Source: an uncultured Bacteroidales bacterium
GTDB lineage: Bacteria; Bacteroidota; Bacteroidia; Bacteroidales; F082
NCBI GenBank assembly: GCA_905233445.1
Contig: CAJOEP010000003.1
Location: forward strand, 1-64,000
Reading direction: 5' to 3'
Length of the DNA stretch: 64,000 nucleotides
This document shows, one piece after another, positions 34,138 through 43,907 of the stretch (the first letter of the stretch is position 1; each line of letters begins with the position of its first letter). A program made the translations under genes and the position numbers. The notes under the pieces were generated by a model, which saw only the letters and a program-made list of their open reading frames with translations, made no database searches and was not told where the DNA came from.

Positions 34138-37122
34138 ATGTCCGAAGAAGTTAAAAACATCAGATTATCAAAGGCTGCGAGGGAGTTTAACGTTGGCACC
34201 TCGACGATTGTGGAGTTTCTTGCAAAGAAAGGCATGAATATCGACCCGTCGCCGAACACCAAACTCACTCCGGAGCAGTATGCCTTGGTTGTTAAAGAAT
34301 ATCAGGGCGAGAAAGAAGTGAAGAAAAACGCCGACCAACTTGGAAACATCGCATTCAAAGGCAAAACCATCACCGTTGAGACGACGGAAAAACCGAAAAT
34401 TATTGAAGAGGAAGAGGAGATTCTTTCAATAAAATCGAATGTATTGCCGAAAACTGAGGAGAAGGGTGTTGAGAAGAAAGAGAAGGTAGTGGAGAAGAAA
34501 GAAGAAAGCAGTGTTAAGGACGCCATAAAACTTAATGTTGTCGGTAAGATTGATTTGGACGGCGGCAAGAAAGCCAAGGAACAGAAGGGTAACGGACAGC
34601 CTGGAAACGATGGCAAGAAGGAAGAGAAACCGGCACCGGAGAAGGCAGAACATCCTGTAAAACAGGAAGATACAGCGAAGCAAGAGCCTATTGCCAAGCA
34701 AGAGCAACCGGTCAAACAGGAACCTGTTGCACAGCAGGAGCAACCTGCTAAGCAGGAGCCCATTGCCAAGCCGGAACAATCTGACAAGCAGGAGAAGCCT
34801 GTTCAGCCAATCAAGCCAATACAGCACAAACAGCCTGAAAAACCGGCTCAGCAGCCTGCTAACGCCGACTCTGACGTTAACTTCATATCGATAAAAGTGA
34901 AGAAGCTTGAAGGTCCGAAGATTGTCGATAAAATCGAGCTTCCTGTCGAGCACAGAGGCAAAGGCAAACCTGTTGCCACGTCTGGTGATGACAAGAAAGA
35001 CAAGAAAAAGAAGCGCAAACGCATCGGCAACGGTCCTGTCAATCCCAATGAGGTAGCTGGCGCTGACAAGCCAAAGGACAACAAGGGTGGCAAGCCGCAA
35101 GGTCAGGGCGGGAAACCGCAGCAGGGCCAGGGAGGAAAGCCAGGCAAGGACGACAAGCGCGGAAAAGACCGTTTCAAGAAAGGCAGACAGCCGATAATTG
35201 AAGACAAGCCTGAGCTTTCGGACGAAGAAATCCAGAAACAGATCAAGGAGACGCTCGCAAGATTGTCGCCGTTAGGAAAATCCAAGACTTCGAAGCACCG
35301 TCGCGAGAAACGTCATAACATCCAAAACGAGCTTGAGGAGGAAAGAATGCACGAAATGGAGGAACAGAAAGTCCTCAAGGTCACGGAGTTCGTCACTGCC
35401 AACGAGTTGGCCACATTGATGAATATCCCTGTGACCAAGGTCATCGCTACCTGCATGAGCCTCGGAATGTTCGTCTCCATCAACCAGCGCTTGGATGCTG
35501 AGATTCTGCAAGTCGTGGCTGAGGAGTTCGGTTTCAAGGTCGAGTTCCAAAGCATGGACGTGCAAGAGGCTATCGCTGAAGCTGACGAGCCTGACAATCC
35601 AGAGGATTTGGTTCCGAGAGCGCCTGTCGTAACCGTCATGGGACACGTCGATCATGGTAAGACCAAACTTTTGGACTTCATCAGAAGCACCAACGTGGTG
35701 GCTGGCGAGGCCGGCGGTATCACACAGCACATCGGTGCTTACGAGGTGAAGACCAGCACTGGCAAGAAGATCACATTCCTGGATACTCCTGGTCACGAGG
35801 CGTTCACCGCCATGCGTGCCCGTGGTGCCAAGATTACAGACGTTGCCATCATTGTTATCGCGGCTGATGACAATGTTATGCCGCAGACCGTCGAGGCTAT
35901 CAACCACGCTCACGCTGCCAACGTGCCTATCGTATTCGCTATCAACAAGATAGACAAGCCGACAGCTGATCCTCAGAAGATTTACCGTCAGTTAGCCGAC
36001 ATGAACATCCTCGTTGAGGAATGGGGCGGCAAGGTACAGTCGCAGGAAATATCAGCAAAACAAGGTATTGGCGTTGATGAGTTGTTAGAGAAAGTGCTTC
36101 TCGAAGCCGAGATGCTCGACCTTAAGGGCAACCCTAACAAATTAGCCAAAGGTGCTGTTATAGAGTCGGCACTCGACAAAGGACGCGGTTACGTGGCAAA
36201 GATATTGGTTCAGGAAGGGACGTTACGCGTTGGAGACATGGTGCTTGCCGGTACCACTTACGGTAAGGTGAAGGCTATGTTCAACGAGCGCAACCAGCCT
36301 CTGAAAGAAGCTGGCCCTTCTACCCCACTGTTGCTGTTAGGTTTGAACGGTGCGCCTCAGGCAGGTGATAACTTCAATGTGATGACCGACGAGCGCGAGG
36401 TGAAGACCATAGCGAACCGCCGTCAGCAGTTGCAACGAGAGATGGGTATCCGCACTCAGAAACACATCACTTTGGACGAGATCGGACGCCGTATCGCCAT
36501 CGGCGACTTCAAGGAACTCAACATTATCGTCAAGGCCGACGTCGATGGTTCAGTGGAGGCTTTGTCAGACTCATTGTTGAAACTCTCGACAGAGGAGGTT
36601 CAGGTCAACATCATCCACAAGTCGGTGGGTGCCATAAGCGAGGCGGATATCATGCTCGCATCGGCATCCAACGCCATCATCGTGGGCTTCAACGTGCGTC
36701 CGACGATGCAGGCAAGAAAGATTGCGGAAAAAGAGCAAATCGATATCAGGCTTTACTCAATCATTTACACTGCCATCGAAGAAATCAAAGCTGCTATCGA
36801 AGGCATGTTGTCGCCTGAGATTCAAGAAGTTGTCACATGCAACATCGAAATCCGAGAGGTGTTCCACATCAGTAAAGTCGGAAACATCGCAGGCTGCATG
36901 GTACTCGACGGCAAGGTCAATCGTCAGACGAAGATACGTCTCATCCGCGACGGCATCGTTGTTCACCAAGGCACGCTTGGCTCTCTGAAACGTTTCAAAG
37001 ACGACGTCAAAGAAGTTTCAGCAGGTTTCGAATGCGGTCTGAACATCGAAAACTTCAACGACATCAAGGTTGGAGACATCATCGAAGGATACACTGAGAA
37101 AGAAGTCAGCAGAAAACTTTAA
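34138..37122 (+). CDS. infB: Translation initiation factor IF-2
   Basis: The 994-residue protein has an N-terminal IF2_N helix ([21 protein letters not shown]), then a long disordered lysine-, glutamine- and proline-rich arm (about 90-390). The G domain carries GHVDHGKT at about 502-509, DTPGHE and NKIDKP, followed by domains II-IV. It delivers initiator tRNA to the ribosome. Residues about 170-235 are built of near-repeats such as [16 protein letters not shown], an internally repetitive tract at DNA level. It is the third gene of the rimP-nusA-infB operon. Confidence 0.98.
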   Translation: MSEEVKNIRLSKAAREFNVGTSTIVEFLAKKGMNIDPSPNTKLTPEQYALVVKEYQGEKEVKKNADQLGNIAFKGKTITVETTEKPKIIEEEEEILSIKSNVLPKTEEKGVEKKEKVVEKKEESSVKDAIKLNVVGKIDLDGGKKAKEQKGNGQPGNDGKKEEKPAPEKAEHPVKQEDTAKQEPIAKQEQPVKQEPVAQQEQPAKQEPIAKPEQSDKQEKPVQPIKPIQHKQPEKPAQQPANADSDVNFISIKVKKLEGPKIVDKIELPVEHRGKGKPVATSGDDKKDKKKKRKRIGNGPVNPNEVAGADKPKDNKGGKPQGQGGKPQQGQGGKPGKDDKRGKDRFKKGRQPIIEDKPELSDEEIQKQIKETLARLSPLGKSKTSKHRREKRHNIQNELEEERMHEMEEQKVLKVTEFVTANELATLMNIPVTKVIATCMSLGMFVSINQRLDAEILQVVAEEFGFKVEFQSMDVQEAIAEADEPDNPEDLVPRAPVVTVMGHVDHGKTKLLDFIRSTNVVAGEAGGITQHIGAYEVKTSTGKKITFLDTPGHEAFTAMRARGAKITDVAIIVIAADDNVMPQTVEAINHAHAANVPIVFAINKIDKPTADPQKIYRQLADMNILVEEWGGKVQSQEISAKQGIGVDELLEKVLLEAEMLDLKGNPNKLAKGAVIESALDKGRGYVAKILVQEGTLRVGDMVLAGTTYGKVKAMFNERNQPLKEAGPSTPLLLLGLNGAPQAGDNFNVMTDEREVKTIANRRQQLQREMGIRTQKHITLDEIGRRIAIGDFKELNIIVKADVDGSVEALSDSLLKLSTEEVQVNIIHKSVGAISEADIMLASASNAIIVGFNVRPTMQARKIAEKEQIDIRLYSIIYTAIEEIKAAIEGMLSPEIQEVVTCNIEIREVFHISKVGNIAGCMVLDGKVNRQTKIRLIRDGIVVHQGTLGSLKRFKDDVKEVSAGFECGLNIENFNDIKVGDIIEGYTEKEVSRKL
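34650..34840 (+). repeat. Degenerate tandem repeat in the infB N-terminal arm
   Basis: Units of about 21-24 bases encode variants of KQEP(I/V)A and KQEQP. It is read in frame and gives a flexible charged arm. Length variation between strains would be expected. Confidence 0.7.
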
Positions 37123-37125
37123 TAT

Positions 37126-37157
37126 AGTTTGGAGTTTGGAGTTTGAAGTTTGAAGTT
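37126..37157. repeat. TTTGGAG/TTTGAAG dispersed repeat
   Basis: Alternating AGTTTGGAG and TTTGAAG units lie between infB and the next start, and match the element inside tilS at 1351-1380. Confidence 0.75.
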
Positions 37158-37176
37158 AACAGTTATTCAGTTTCAT

Positions 37177-38244
37177 ATGAAAAAGTGGATTGTCACCTTA
37201 GTATTGTTATTTACAGCGAATTTTGCTTTCGCCGACAGCGTGCTTATCGAAGGTTTTGAATACGCCAATCACGATGGGGAATCGCCTGTCGGATGGACTT
37301 GTGACGATAGTTCATGGGTTTGCGGATATCTTGAAAAAGACCACAACCGGATGCCACATAGCGGCAACTGGTACGCATACACCAACGGCGCCGAATCGTG
37401 GATGTTCATGCCAATTTATATGAGCACCGAATTGAAATACCGTTTCTCTCTGTGGGCAATCTCTGACGGTGACTATCAATTAGAGATATGGGCTGGAAAT
37501 GAAGCAAACAGCAATGCCATGACACAGCTCCTTCTCGATGATATCGTCAGCAGCGGAAGCTACGAGAAATTCTCGGTTTACGTGGAAAATGTCGCATCCA
37601 ATTATCAGTATTTCGGCATACATGCGGTGCAGTCATACTGCGGCGACTGCCTCCTCACAATCGACGACATTGAGGTTGACATGGTTAACAAATATGATAT
37701 AACAGTTAATCCGGCAAACTATTACACCACGGCTGTCCCAGGCTCACAGGTTGAATTCAACTGCAGATTCACCAATTTAGGCTATGAGCCGGCAAATGTC
37801 TTCATAACATGTTACAGCGATTATTTCACAAACACCCATCTTTATATCGATGGGGAGGCTTGTACATCATTCCATGCCGAACCTGACGAAACGGTAAATT
37901 TCACTGGTGTCGCGACATTGACTCCTGACATTGAACTAGGAACGATGGGCTGGGTCGACATCATGTTCACCCTCGACTGCGATTGCGCGACAACTATGTT
38001 CACTCTTTGGGCTACGGCAAGCAATGAGTCTATTGATGAAAGCGGTGCCACAACAATGAGCATATATCCGAACCCTTCAGCCGGCATGATAACGATTGAA
38101 GGCAATGGAACGGTGACGATTACAAACACGCTCGGACAAGAGATTCTAAACAAAGAAATCATTGATAAAGAAATACTTACATTAGAAAAAGGCATATACT
38201 TCATAAAAATCAATGATATGACGAAAAAAGTTATCGTGCGATGA
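37177..38244 (+). CDS. Secreted protein with T9SS type A sorting domain
   Basis: The ATG at 37177 gives a 355-residue protein with signal peptide MKKWIVTLVLLFTANFAFA. Residues about 20-170 resemble a choice-of-anchor/cleaved-adhesin jelly roll (LIEGFEYANHDGESPVGWTCDD ... SYCGDCLLTIDDIEVDM). A second beta domain follows. The C-terminal 75 residues are a T9SS sorting domain (MSIYPNPSAGMITIEG ... KGIYFIKINDMTKKVIVR). It is predicted to be exported and fixed to the cell surface. It overlaps the next gene by ATGA. Confidence 0.85.
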   Translation: MKKWIVTLVLLFTANFAFADSVLIEGFEYANHDGESPVGWTCDDSSWVCGYLEKDHNRMPHSGNWYAYTNGAESWMFMPIYMSTELKYRFSLWAISDGDYQLEIWAGNEANSNAMTQLLLDDIVSSGSYEKFSVYVENVASNYQYFGIHAVQSYCGDCLLTIDDIEVDMVNKYDITVNPANYYTTAVPGSQVEFNCRFTNLGYEPANVFITCYSDYFTNTHLYIDGEACTSFHAEPDETVNFTGVATLTPDIELGTMGWVDIMFTLDCDCATTMFTLWATASNESIDESGATTMSIYPNPSAGMITIEGNGTVTITNTLGQEILNKEIIDKEILTLEKGIYFIKINDMTKKVIVR

Positions 38245-40253
38245 AACGGCTCATTGTGTTATTGTCACTATTATGTTTGTCGTTGTTGTCGTCGGCACAA
38301 GCATTCACCGACAGTAATCTCCCGATAGTAATTATTGACACCGATGGTGGCGTTACCATTCCTGATGAGCCCAAGGTTCTTGCCACAATGAAGATTATAT
38401 GGCATGAGGATGGCTCGCGCAACTATGTTTCCGACCAAAACAGCTCTGAGTTTTTGAATTACGACGGCAGAATCGGCATTGAGATTCGTGGAAGTTCATC
38501 ACAGATGCTTCAGAAGAAACCTTACGGCCTTGAGACTTTGCAGGCTGACAATGTGACAAATAACAACGTAAGTATTTTAGGCATGCCAAAAGAAAACGAC
38601 TGGGTGCTTAACTCACTTGCCTACGATCAAACAGGAATTCGTGATGTGTTGTCGTACGAACTGTCAGAAAAACTCGGACAATATGCTCCGCGACGTGTTT
38701 ATTGCGAAGTGATGATAAACGGCGACTACAAAGGCCTTTACGTCTTCATGGAGAAGATCAAGGCCGACGACAACCGTGTGAACATTGAGAAGATGGACGC
38801 GACATGCAACAGCTATCCTGAAGTGACCGGCGGATACATCACCAAGACTGACAAGACAAACGGCAGTGACCCTGTAGCATGGACGATGCAGAGTTACGGA
38901 AGTGGTTGGTGGACGCCTTCAAACGATTTCATACATCATTATCCGAAGCCGGAGGATATAACAAATGCGCAGAACAACCATATCAAAAGCGTGTTTATGA
39001 ACCTCGCGAGTGCAGCCGGCAGCCACAACGTATCGATAGGAAACGGCATCCCTTCAATCATTGATGTCTCGGCTTTTGTCGATTTCATGCTGATTGCCGA
39101 GTTCTCGTCAAACGTAGATGTTTACACCTACAGCACTTTCTTCCACAAAGACAGATTAGGCAAGCTACGTGCCGGTCCGGTGTGGGACTACAACCTCGCC
39201 TACGGTCACGACGAGTTCGGAAACCGCAGTCGCTACGATGTCTGGCAGTTCGACAACAGCGATAATACAGGTCCTAAATTCTGGAAAGATCTGTTCAACA
39301 CCGCCGAGTTCAAATGCTATCTCGCGAAGCGCTGGTTTGAGGTTACATCAGACGGTAATCCTTTTAATTACAATGTAATATGTTCAAGGATCGACGAGTT
39401 TGATGCTTTGATAACAGAAGCTGTAGAGCGCGATAACCAACGTTGGCACAAGATGCAGCAGCATACGTCGGAAGTGCAGGCGATGAAGACATGGATTCAA
39501 CAGAGAATCAATTGGTTAAACCAACATATCGGCTCATATAGCGAATGCGATGATATCGACTTGCCACCGCTCGTAATATCCAAGATTCATTATCATCCGC
39601 TTGATTTGCCTGAGATTAATGGTAACCAGTTGGAGTTTATCCAAATAAACAACAACGGCGACGAGGATATTGACCTTACGGGAATATATTTGCGTGAATT
39701 AGGCATCACATACCAATTCCCAAACGGTGCGCGTCTCGCAGCGCTCGATTCGTTGGTATTATGTTCAGACTCAATAACATATATAAATTATTACGGGTTG
39801 ACACCTTTCGGAGAATACAACAGAAAACTCTCGAACAAATCGGAAAACATTGTCATTGCCGATGCTTGGGGCAACGTTATCGACGAAGTTCATTACGCTG
39901 ATTCAGAACCATGGCCGACTGAGCCAGACGGTAACGGGCCGTATTTACAACTCATTGATTTAAACTCAGATAACTCACTGGCTGAAAATTGGACATATAG
40001 TTCATCGTTTTATAATGTTGAGGATATTTCTGCTTGCAAAGTGGTTATTTATCCCAATCCGAGCAATGGCATTGTAAATATCATAACAGAAGAAGAGGTG
40101 ATTTCTGTCGAGATCGTTGATTTGTCAGGGAAAACCATCAAATTGTCAAATTGCAATACTATTGACACTTCATCGTTAAATAGTGGAATTTATATATTGA
40201 AAATAAATACATTACACAATCTTTTCACCGAAAAGATTTCAATAATTAAATAA
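38241..40253 (+). CDS. CotH kinase-like secreted protein with lamin-tail and T9SS domains
   Basis: The 670-residue protein has a signal peptide (MKRLIVLLSLLCLSLLSSAQA) and a CotH domain with IEIRGSSSQMLQKKPYGLE, YKGLYVFMEKIKADDNRVNI and GPVWDYNLAYGHDEFG, the last being the metal-binding motif. It then has a lamin-tail-like domain (about 450-570; ISKIHYHPLD ... LEFIQINNNGDEDIDLTGIYLRE) and a T9SS sorting domain (VVIYPNPSNGIVNI ... NSGIYILKINTL). CotH proteins are atypical protein kinases; the substrate here is unknown. Its ATG overlaps the stop of the preceding cargo gene, so the two are made together. Confidence 0.88.
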   Translation: MKRLIVLLSLLCLSLLSSAQAFTDSNLPIVIIDTDGGVTIPDEPKVLATMKIIWHEDGSRNYVSDQNSSEFLNYDGRIGIEIRGSSSQMLQKKPYGLETLQADNVTNNNVSILGMPKENDWVLNSLAYDQTGIRDVLSYELSEKLGQYAPRRVYCEVMINGDYKGLYVFMEKIKADDNRVNIEKMDATCNSYPEVTGGYITKTDKTNGSDPVAWTMQSYGSGWWTPSNDFIHHYPKPEDITNAQNNHIKSVFMNLASAAGSHNVSIGNGIPSIIDVSAFVDFMLIAEFSSNVDVYTYSTFFHKDRLGKLRAGPVWDYNLAYGHDEFGNRSRYDVWQFDNSDNTGPKFWKDLFNTAEFKCYLAKRWFEVTSDGNPFNYNVICSRIDEFDALITEAVERDNQRWHKMQQHTSEVQAMKTWIQQRINWLNQHIGSYSECDDIDLPPLVISKIHYHPLDLPEINGNQLEFIQINNNGDEDIDLTGIYLRELGITYQFPNGARLAALDSLVLCSDSITYINYYGLTPFGEYNRKLSNKSENIVIADAWGNVIDEVHYADSEPWPTEPDGNGPYLQLIDLNSDNSLAENWTYSSSFYNVEDISACKVVIYPNPSNGIVNIITEEEVISVEIVDLSGKTIKLSNCNTIDTSSLNSGIYILKINTLHNLFTEKISIIK

Positions 40254-40271
40254 TAAAGAACATCACAAACA

Positions 40272-40332
40272 GCTGTATCGTACAGCGTTTGCATTTTAGT
40301 CGCAAAATTCGTGAATTTTGCGGCTTTTTTTT
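40272..40332 (+). terminator. Double hairpin terminator before the polyene operon
   Basis: A small stem GCTGTA/TACAGC (40272-40286) is followed by CGCAAAATTC (40301-40310), GT, and GAATTTTGCG (40313-40322) with a run of T after it. It insulates the polyene operon from the infB-cotH genes. Confidence 0.85.
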
Positions 40333-40362
40333 GTTTTCTATAGATTTTTTTCATATTTTTGC
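40330..40362 (+). promoter_or_regulatory. Promoter of the aryl-polyene operon
   Basis: TTTG (40330-40333) and TATTTTTGC (40354-40362) are spaced by 20 bases, as in the tRNA-Gln promoter. It directly follows the terminator and lies 37 bases before the TAL ATG. An AGGAG at 40388-40392 is a possible ribosome site. Confidence 0.7.
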
Positions 40363-40399
40363 AAGTTTAAATATAATTAGGTGTAACAGGAGTTTTTTT

Positions 40400-41938
40400 A
40401 TGATTACATTCAAAGACAGGATAACTCTCGACGAAGTAGAAAAAGTTTTGTATTCGGGTGAAAACATTGAGGTTTCCAGCGATTGGCTGGCACGTGTCGA
40501 CGCTTGTTACCGTTTTTTGGAGAAATTTGCGGCCGAGAAAGTGATTTACGGAATCAATACAGGTTTCGGTCCGATGGCACAATGGCGCGTTGATGACCGT
40601 TACCTCACTGATTTACAATACAATATCATTCGCAGTCACGCAACTGGAGCAGGAGAACCACTTGACGATGTATATGTCAAGTCGGCAATGATTGCAAGAC
40701 TTGGAACCGTTTTGCAATGCCGCTCAGGAGTGCATACCGATGTCGCTAAGCTGTTGATTTCGTTTATCAACGAAGGCATCTACCCTTTCATCCCGATGCA
40801 CGGCAGCGTGGGTGCGAGCGGCGACTTAGTGCAGCTGGCACATATCGCGCTCTGCCTCATCGGCGAAGGCGAAGTTCACTACAAAGGCGAGTGGCGTAAA
40901 TCCGCCGACGTGATGAAACAACTTGGTCTTACTCCGCTGAAGATGCACATCCGCGAAGGCTTGAGCATCACCAACGGAACATCAGTGATGACTGGCATCA
41001 GTGTGGTAAATCAGCTGCATGCCGAAAACTTGCTCGACTGGGCTACGTTGGCAGCAGTGTGGATGAACGAGATCGCTGCATCGTTTGACGATTACATGTC
41101 AGAAGGCGAAAATAGCTGCCGTCGTCATGAAGGTCAGCAGGTGATGGCACGCAGGATGCGCGAGCTTTCAGAAGGCTCGAAATGCCTCAAGAAACGCGCT
41201 CATGAACTCTACGACTACGGACATAAAGATGTGAAGGTTTTCGAGCACAAGGTGCAGGCGTATTATTCGCTTCGTTGCACTCCTCAGATTCTCGGTCCGA
41301 TTTATGACACCTTACAAAACGCCCGTCAAATCATTGAAGATGAATTGAATTCGGCATGCGACAACCCTATCGTCGATCCGGATTCGCAATACGTTTACCA
41401 TGGCGGAAACTTCCACGGAGACTATATCTCGCTGGAGGAAGACAAGGTCAAGATTGCTCTCGTACGTCTCTGCATGACAGCTGAACGACAGCTCAACTAC
41501 CTGTTCCATGACCGCATCAACGGCATCTTGCCGCCGTTCCTCAACTTAGGCACACTCGGCTTGAACTACGGAATGCAGGCTTGTCAGTTCACCGCCACCT
41601 CGACAACCGCTGAGTGTCAGACACTTGCGATGCCCAACTACGTGCACAGCATCCCTAACAACAACGACAACCAGGACATCGTGAGCATGGGCACCAACAC
41701 CGCTTTGATTTGCAAGCAGGTGGTCGAAAATTGCTTCCAGGTGATGGCGATACAGTACATCGCTTTGGCGCAGGCGACCGACTGTCTGAAGATTGCCGAC
41801 AAGCTCGCTCCCACCTCACGTAAGGTTTACGACAAGATTCGTGAGATGGTACCGCTCTTCATCGAAGACACGCCGTTCTACAACGACATCGCGAACGTGG
41901 AAAACTATTTGAAAATCAATAAATTGAATCTGATATAA
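40400..41938 (+). CDS. Tyrosine ammonia-lyase (HAL/PAL family), starter enzyme
   Basis: The 512-residue enzyme eliminates ammonia from an aromatic amino acid with the self-made MIO cofactor, from Ala139-Ser140-Gly141 in GSVGASGDLVQL. VIYGINTGFGPMAQ, FTATSTTAE and HSIPNNNDNQDIVSMG are strongly like the Flavobacterium johnsoniae tyrosine ammonia-lyase as I recall it, including LQYNIIRSH (Ser79-His80) at the substrate-selecting loop. That makes p-coumarate from tyrosine the likely reaction; histidine lyase is the main alternative. I chose the ATG at 40400, since the longer frame begins upstream of the promoter. First gene of the pigment operon. Confidence 0.85.
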   Translation: MITFKDRITLDEVEKVLYSGENIEVSSDWLARVDACYRFLEKFAAEKVIYGINTGFGPMAQWRVDDRYLTDLQYNIIRSHATGAGEPLDDVYVKSAMIARLGTVLQCRSGVHTDVAKLLISFINEGIYPFIPMHGSVGASGDLVQLAHIALCLIGEGEVHYKGEWRKSADVMKQLGLTPLKMHIREGLSITNGTSVMTGISVVNQLHAENLLDWATLAAVWMNEIAASFDDYMSEGENSCRRHEGQQVMARRMRELSEGSKCLKKRAHELYDYGHKDVKVFEHKVQAYYSLRCTPQILGPIYDTLQNARQIIEDELNSACDNPIVDPDSQYVYHGGNFHGDYISLEEDKVKIALVRLCMTAERQLNYLFHDRINGILPPFLNLGTLGLNYGMQACQFTATSTTAECQTLAMPNYVHSIPNNNDNQDIVSMGTNTALICKQVVENCFQVMAIQYIALAQATDCLKIADKLAPTSRKVYDKIREMVPLFIEDTPFYNDIANVENYLKINKLNLI

Positions 41939-41939
41939 A

Positions 41940-42668
41940 ATGAAATACGCTCTCATCACCGGTGCCTCACGCGGCTTGGGAAAAGCTGTTGCCATCCGCC
42001 TCGCAAAAGACGGTTTCTCGGTGATTATCAATTATCAGTCGAATAAAGAGGCTGCAGAAGACACCTTGAGACAGGTGCAGGGACTCGGTGGCACTGGCGA
42101 GCTTTTGCCTTTTGATGTCGCTGATCCTCAAGCGATTGAGGCTGCACTAGAAGGCTGGCAAGCCGCTCATCCAGATGACTATATCTCCGTTTTGGTGAAT
42201 AACGCCGGCATCCGCAAAGATAACCTCATGGTTTTCATGCAAGATGAAGAATGGAACAAAGTCCTCGACACCACCTTGAACGGATTCTTTTACATCACTC
42301 GCCGACTGCTGAAAGACATGATGATGCACCGTAATGGTAGAATCATCAATATGGCTTCGTTGTCAGGAATCAAAGGACTTCCGGGACAAGCCAACTACTC
42401 GGCGGCAAAGGCAGCGCTTATTGGAGCGACTAAAGCACTGGCACAAGAAGTGGCAGCACGAAAAGTCACCGTCAACGCCATCGCACCGGGATTCATCGCG
42501 ACGGACATGACAAAGGAGTTAAACGAGACCGAACTGAAGAAGCTCATCCCGATGGGACGTTTCGGAAAACCTGAAGAAGTGGCAAGTCTAGTGTCATTTT
42601 TAGCATCCGACGAGGCAGCGTATATCACAGGTCAGGCAATCTCCATAAACGGAGGATTATACACTTAA
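41940..42668 (+). CDS. 3-oxoacyl-ACP reductase (FabG-like), polyene ketoreductase
   Basis: The 242-residue SDR has TGASRGLGKAVA, NNAGIRKDNL, the catalytic Ser-Tyr-Lys in MASLSGIKGLPGQANYSAAK, and a FabG-like end (PEEVASLVSFLASDEAAYITGQAISINGG). In aryl-polyene pathways this enzyme reduces the beta-keto group on ACP after every extension. It starts one base after the ammonia-lyase stop and precedes the first ketosynthase, so it belongs to the operon and is not the housekeeping fabG by context. Confidence 0.9.
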   Translation: MKYALITGASRGLGKAVAIRLAKDGFSVIINYQSNKEAAEDTLRQVQGLGGTGELLPFDVADPQAIEAALEGWQAAHPDDYISVLVNNAGIRKDNLMVFMQDEEWNKVLDTTLNGFFYITRRLLKDMMMHRNGRIINMASLSGIKGLPGQANYSAAKAALIGATKALAQEVAARKVTVNAIAPGFIATDMTKELNETELKKLIPMGRFGKPEEVASLVSFLASDEAAYITGQAISINGGLYT

Positions 42669-42678
42669 TTCGCAAATT

Positions 42679-43905
42679 ATGGCAAGAAGAGTAGTCATCA
42701 CCGGCATGGGCATCTGGTCGTGCCTGGGAAAAAATAAAGAAGAAGTCAGCATGGCGTTGCGCGAAGGCAAATCGGGCATCGGCATCGACCCACAGCGTAT
42801 CGAATACGGCTATCGTTCGCCTCTGACAGGCATTGTTGAGAAGCCACAGCTTAAAGGCAAACTCGACCGCAAGCTCCGCATGTACCTTGCCGAGGAAGGC
42901 GAATATGCTTACATGGCGACATTGGAGGCTTTCGAACAGGCAAAAATCACCAAAGAATATCTCTTAAACAACGAGATTGGCGTGCTTTTCGGCAATGACT
43001 CTTCTGCAAAAGCTGTCATCGAGTCGCATGAGATTGCTTTGGAGAAAAAAGACACCACTTTGGTTGGCTCATCAGCGATCTTCCAGTCGATGAACTCCAC
43101 CGTGACAATGAACCTCTCGACAATCTTCCACCTCAAAGGCATCAACATGACAATCAGTGCCGCCTGTGCAAGTGGCTCACACTCAATAGGTTTAGGTGCT
43201 TTACTGATTAAAAACGGCTTGCAGGATATGGTGCTTTGCGGCGGCGCTCAAGAGACAAATTATCTCTCAATGGGCAGCTTCGACGGCATCAGCGCATTCT
43301 CAACAAGAATAGATGATCCGACAAAAGCCTCTCGTCCATTCGACCGCGACCGCGACGGCCTCGTTCCAAGCGGCGGCGCAGCAGCATTAGTACTCGAAGA
43401 CTACGACCATGCCATCGCTCGTGGTGCTACGATTTTAGCTGAAGTCTGCGGCTACGGGTTCTCGTCGAACGGCGAAAACCACATCTCACAACCAAGCGAA
43501 GACGGATGTTATCGTGCCATGTCGCGTGCCATGAAAGAAGCTGGCGTCGAAGCAAAAGACATCGACTACGTAAACGCTCATGCTACATCAACACCGCAAG
43601 GCGACATGTTCGAGGCAATGGCGCTGAAACGACTCTTCAGTCCTACTCAAACCCCGATTTCATCAACGAAATCGATGACCGGGCACGAATGCTGGATGGC
43701 GGGCGCCAGCGAGATAGTCTACAGCATCCTCATGATGAAAGGCAAATTCATCGCCCCGAACATCAACTTTGAGCACCCCGATGAATATTCCGAAGGTTTG
43801 AACATCATCAACAAGACGACAGACAAAGAATTAGACACTATTCTTTCCAACTCATTCGGTTTTGGTGGAACGAATAGTGCATTGATAATCAAGAAAATAC
43901 ATTAA
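42679..43905 (+). CDS. Beta-ketoacyl-ACP synthase 1 of the polyene operon
   Basis: The 408-residue FabF-like ketosynthase has the full catalytic set: Cys163 in SAACASGSHS, His in NAHATSTPQGD, and His in KSMTGHECWMAG, plus LSNSFGFGGTNSALI at the C-terminus. It would extend ACP-bound acyl chains with malonyl-ACP. ACASGS with Met-Thr-Gly-His-Glu-Cys-Trp differs from typical FabF, consistent with specialised substrates. It is 10 bases after the ketoreductase. Confidence 0.9.
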   Translation: MARRVVITGMGIWSCLGKNKEEVSMALREGKSGIGIDPQRIEYGYRSPLTGIVEKPQLKGKLDRKLRMYLAEEGEYAYMATLEAFEQAKITKEYLLNNEIGVLFGNDSSAKAVIESHEIALEKKDTTLVGSSAIFQSMNSTVTMNLSTIFHLKGINMTISAACASGSHSIGLGALLIKNGLQDMVLCGGAQETNYLSMGSFDGISAFSTRIDDPTKASRPFDRDRDGLVPSGGAAALVLEDYDHAIARGATILAEVCGYGFSSNGENHISQPSEDGCYRAMSRAMKEAGVEAKDIDYVNAHATSTPQGDMFEAMALKRLFSPTQTPISSTKSMTGHECWMAGASEIVYSILMMKGKFIAPNINFEHPDEYSEGLNIINKTTDKELDTILSNSFGFGGTNSALIIKKIH

Positions 43906-43907
43906 AT

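Noticed and set aside
34302-35100. Two long open frames (161 and 224 residues) on the minus strand across the infB arm
   Set aside because: They are antisense to the repetitive Lys-, Gln- and Pro-coding arm of IF-2, which gives long open frames by composition; the products are Ser/Cys- or Leu/Arg-rich low complexity.
40289-40399. A longer N-terminal start for the ammonia-lyase
   Set aside because: The extra 37 residues overlap a terminator hairpin and the promoter, and MITFKDRITLDE at 40400 matches the start of the family.
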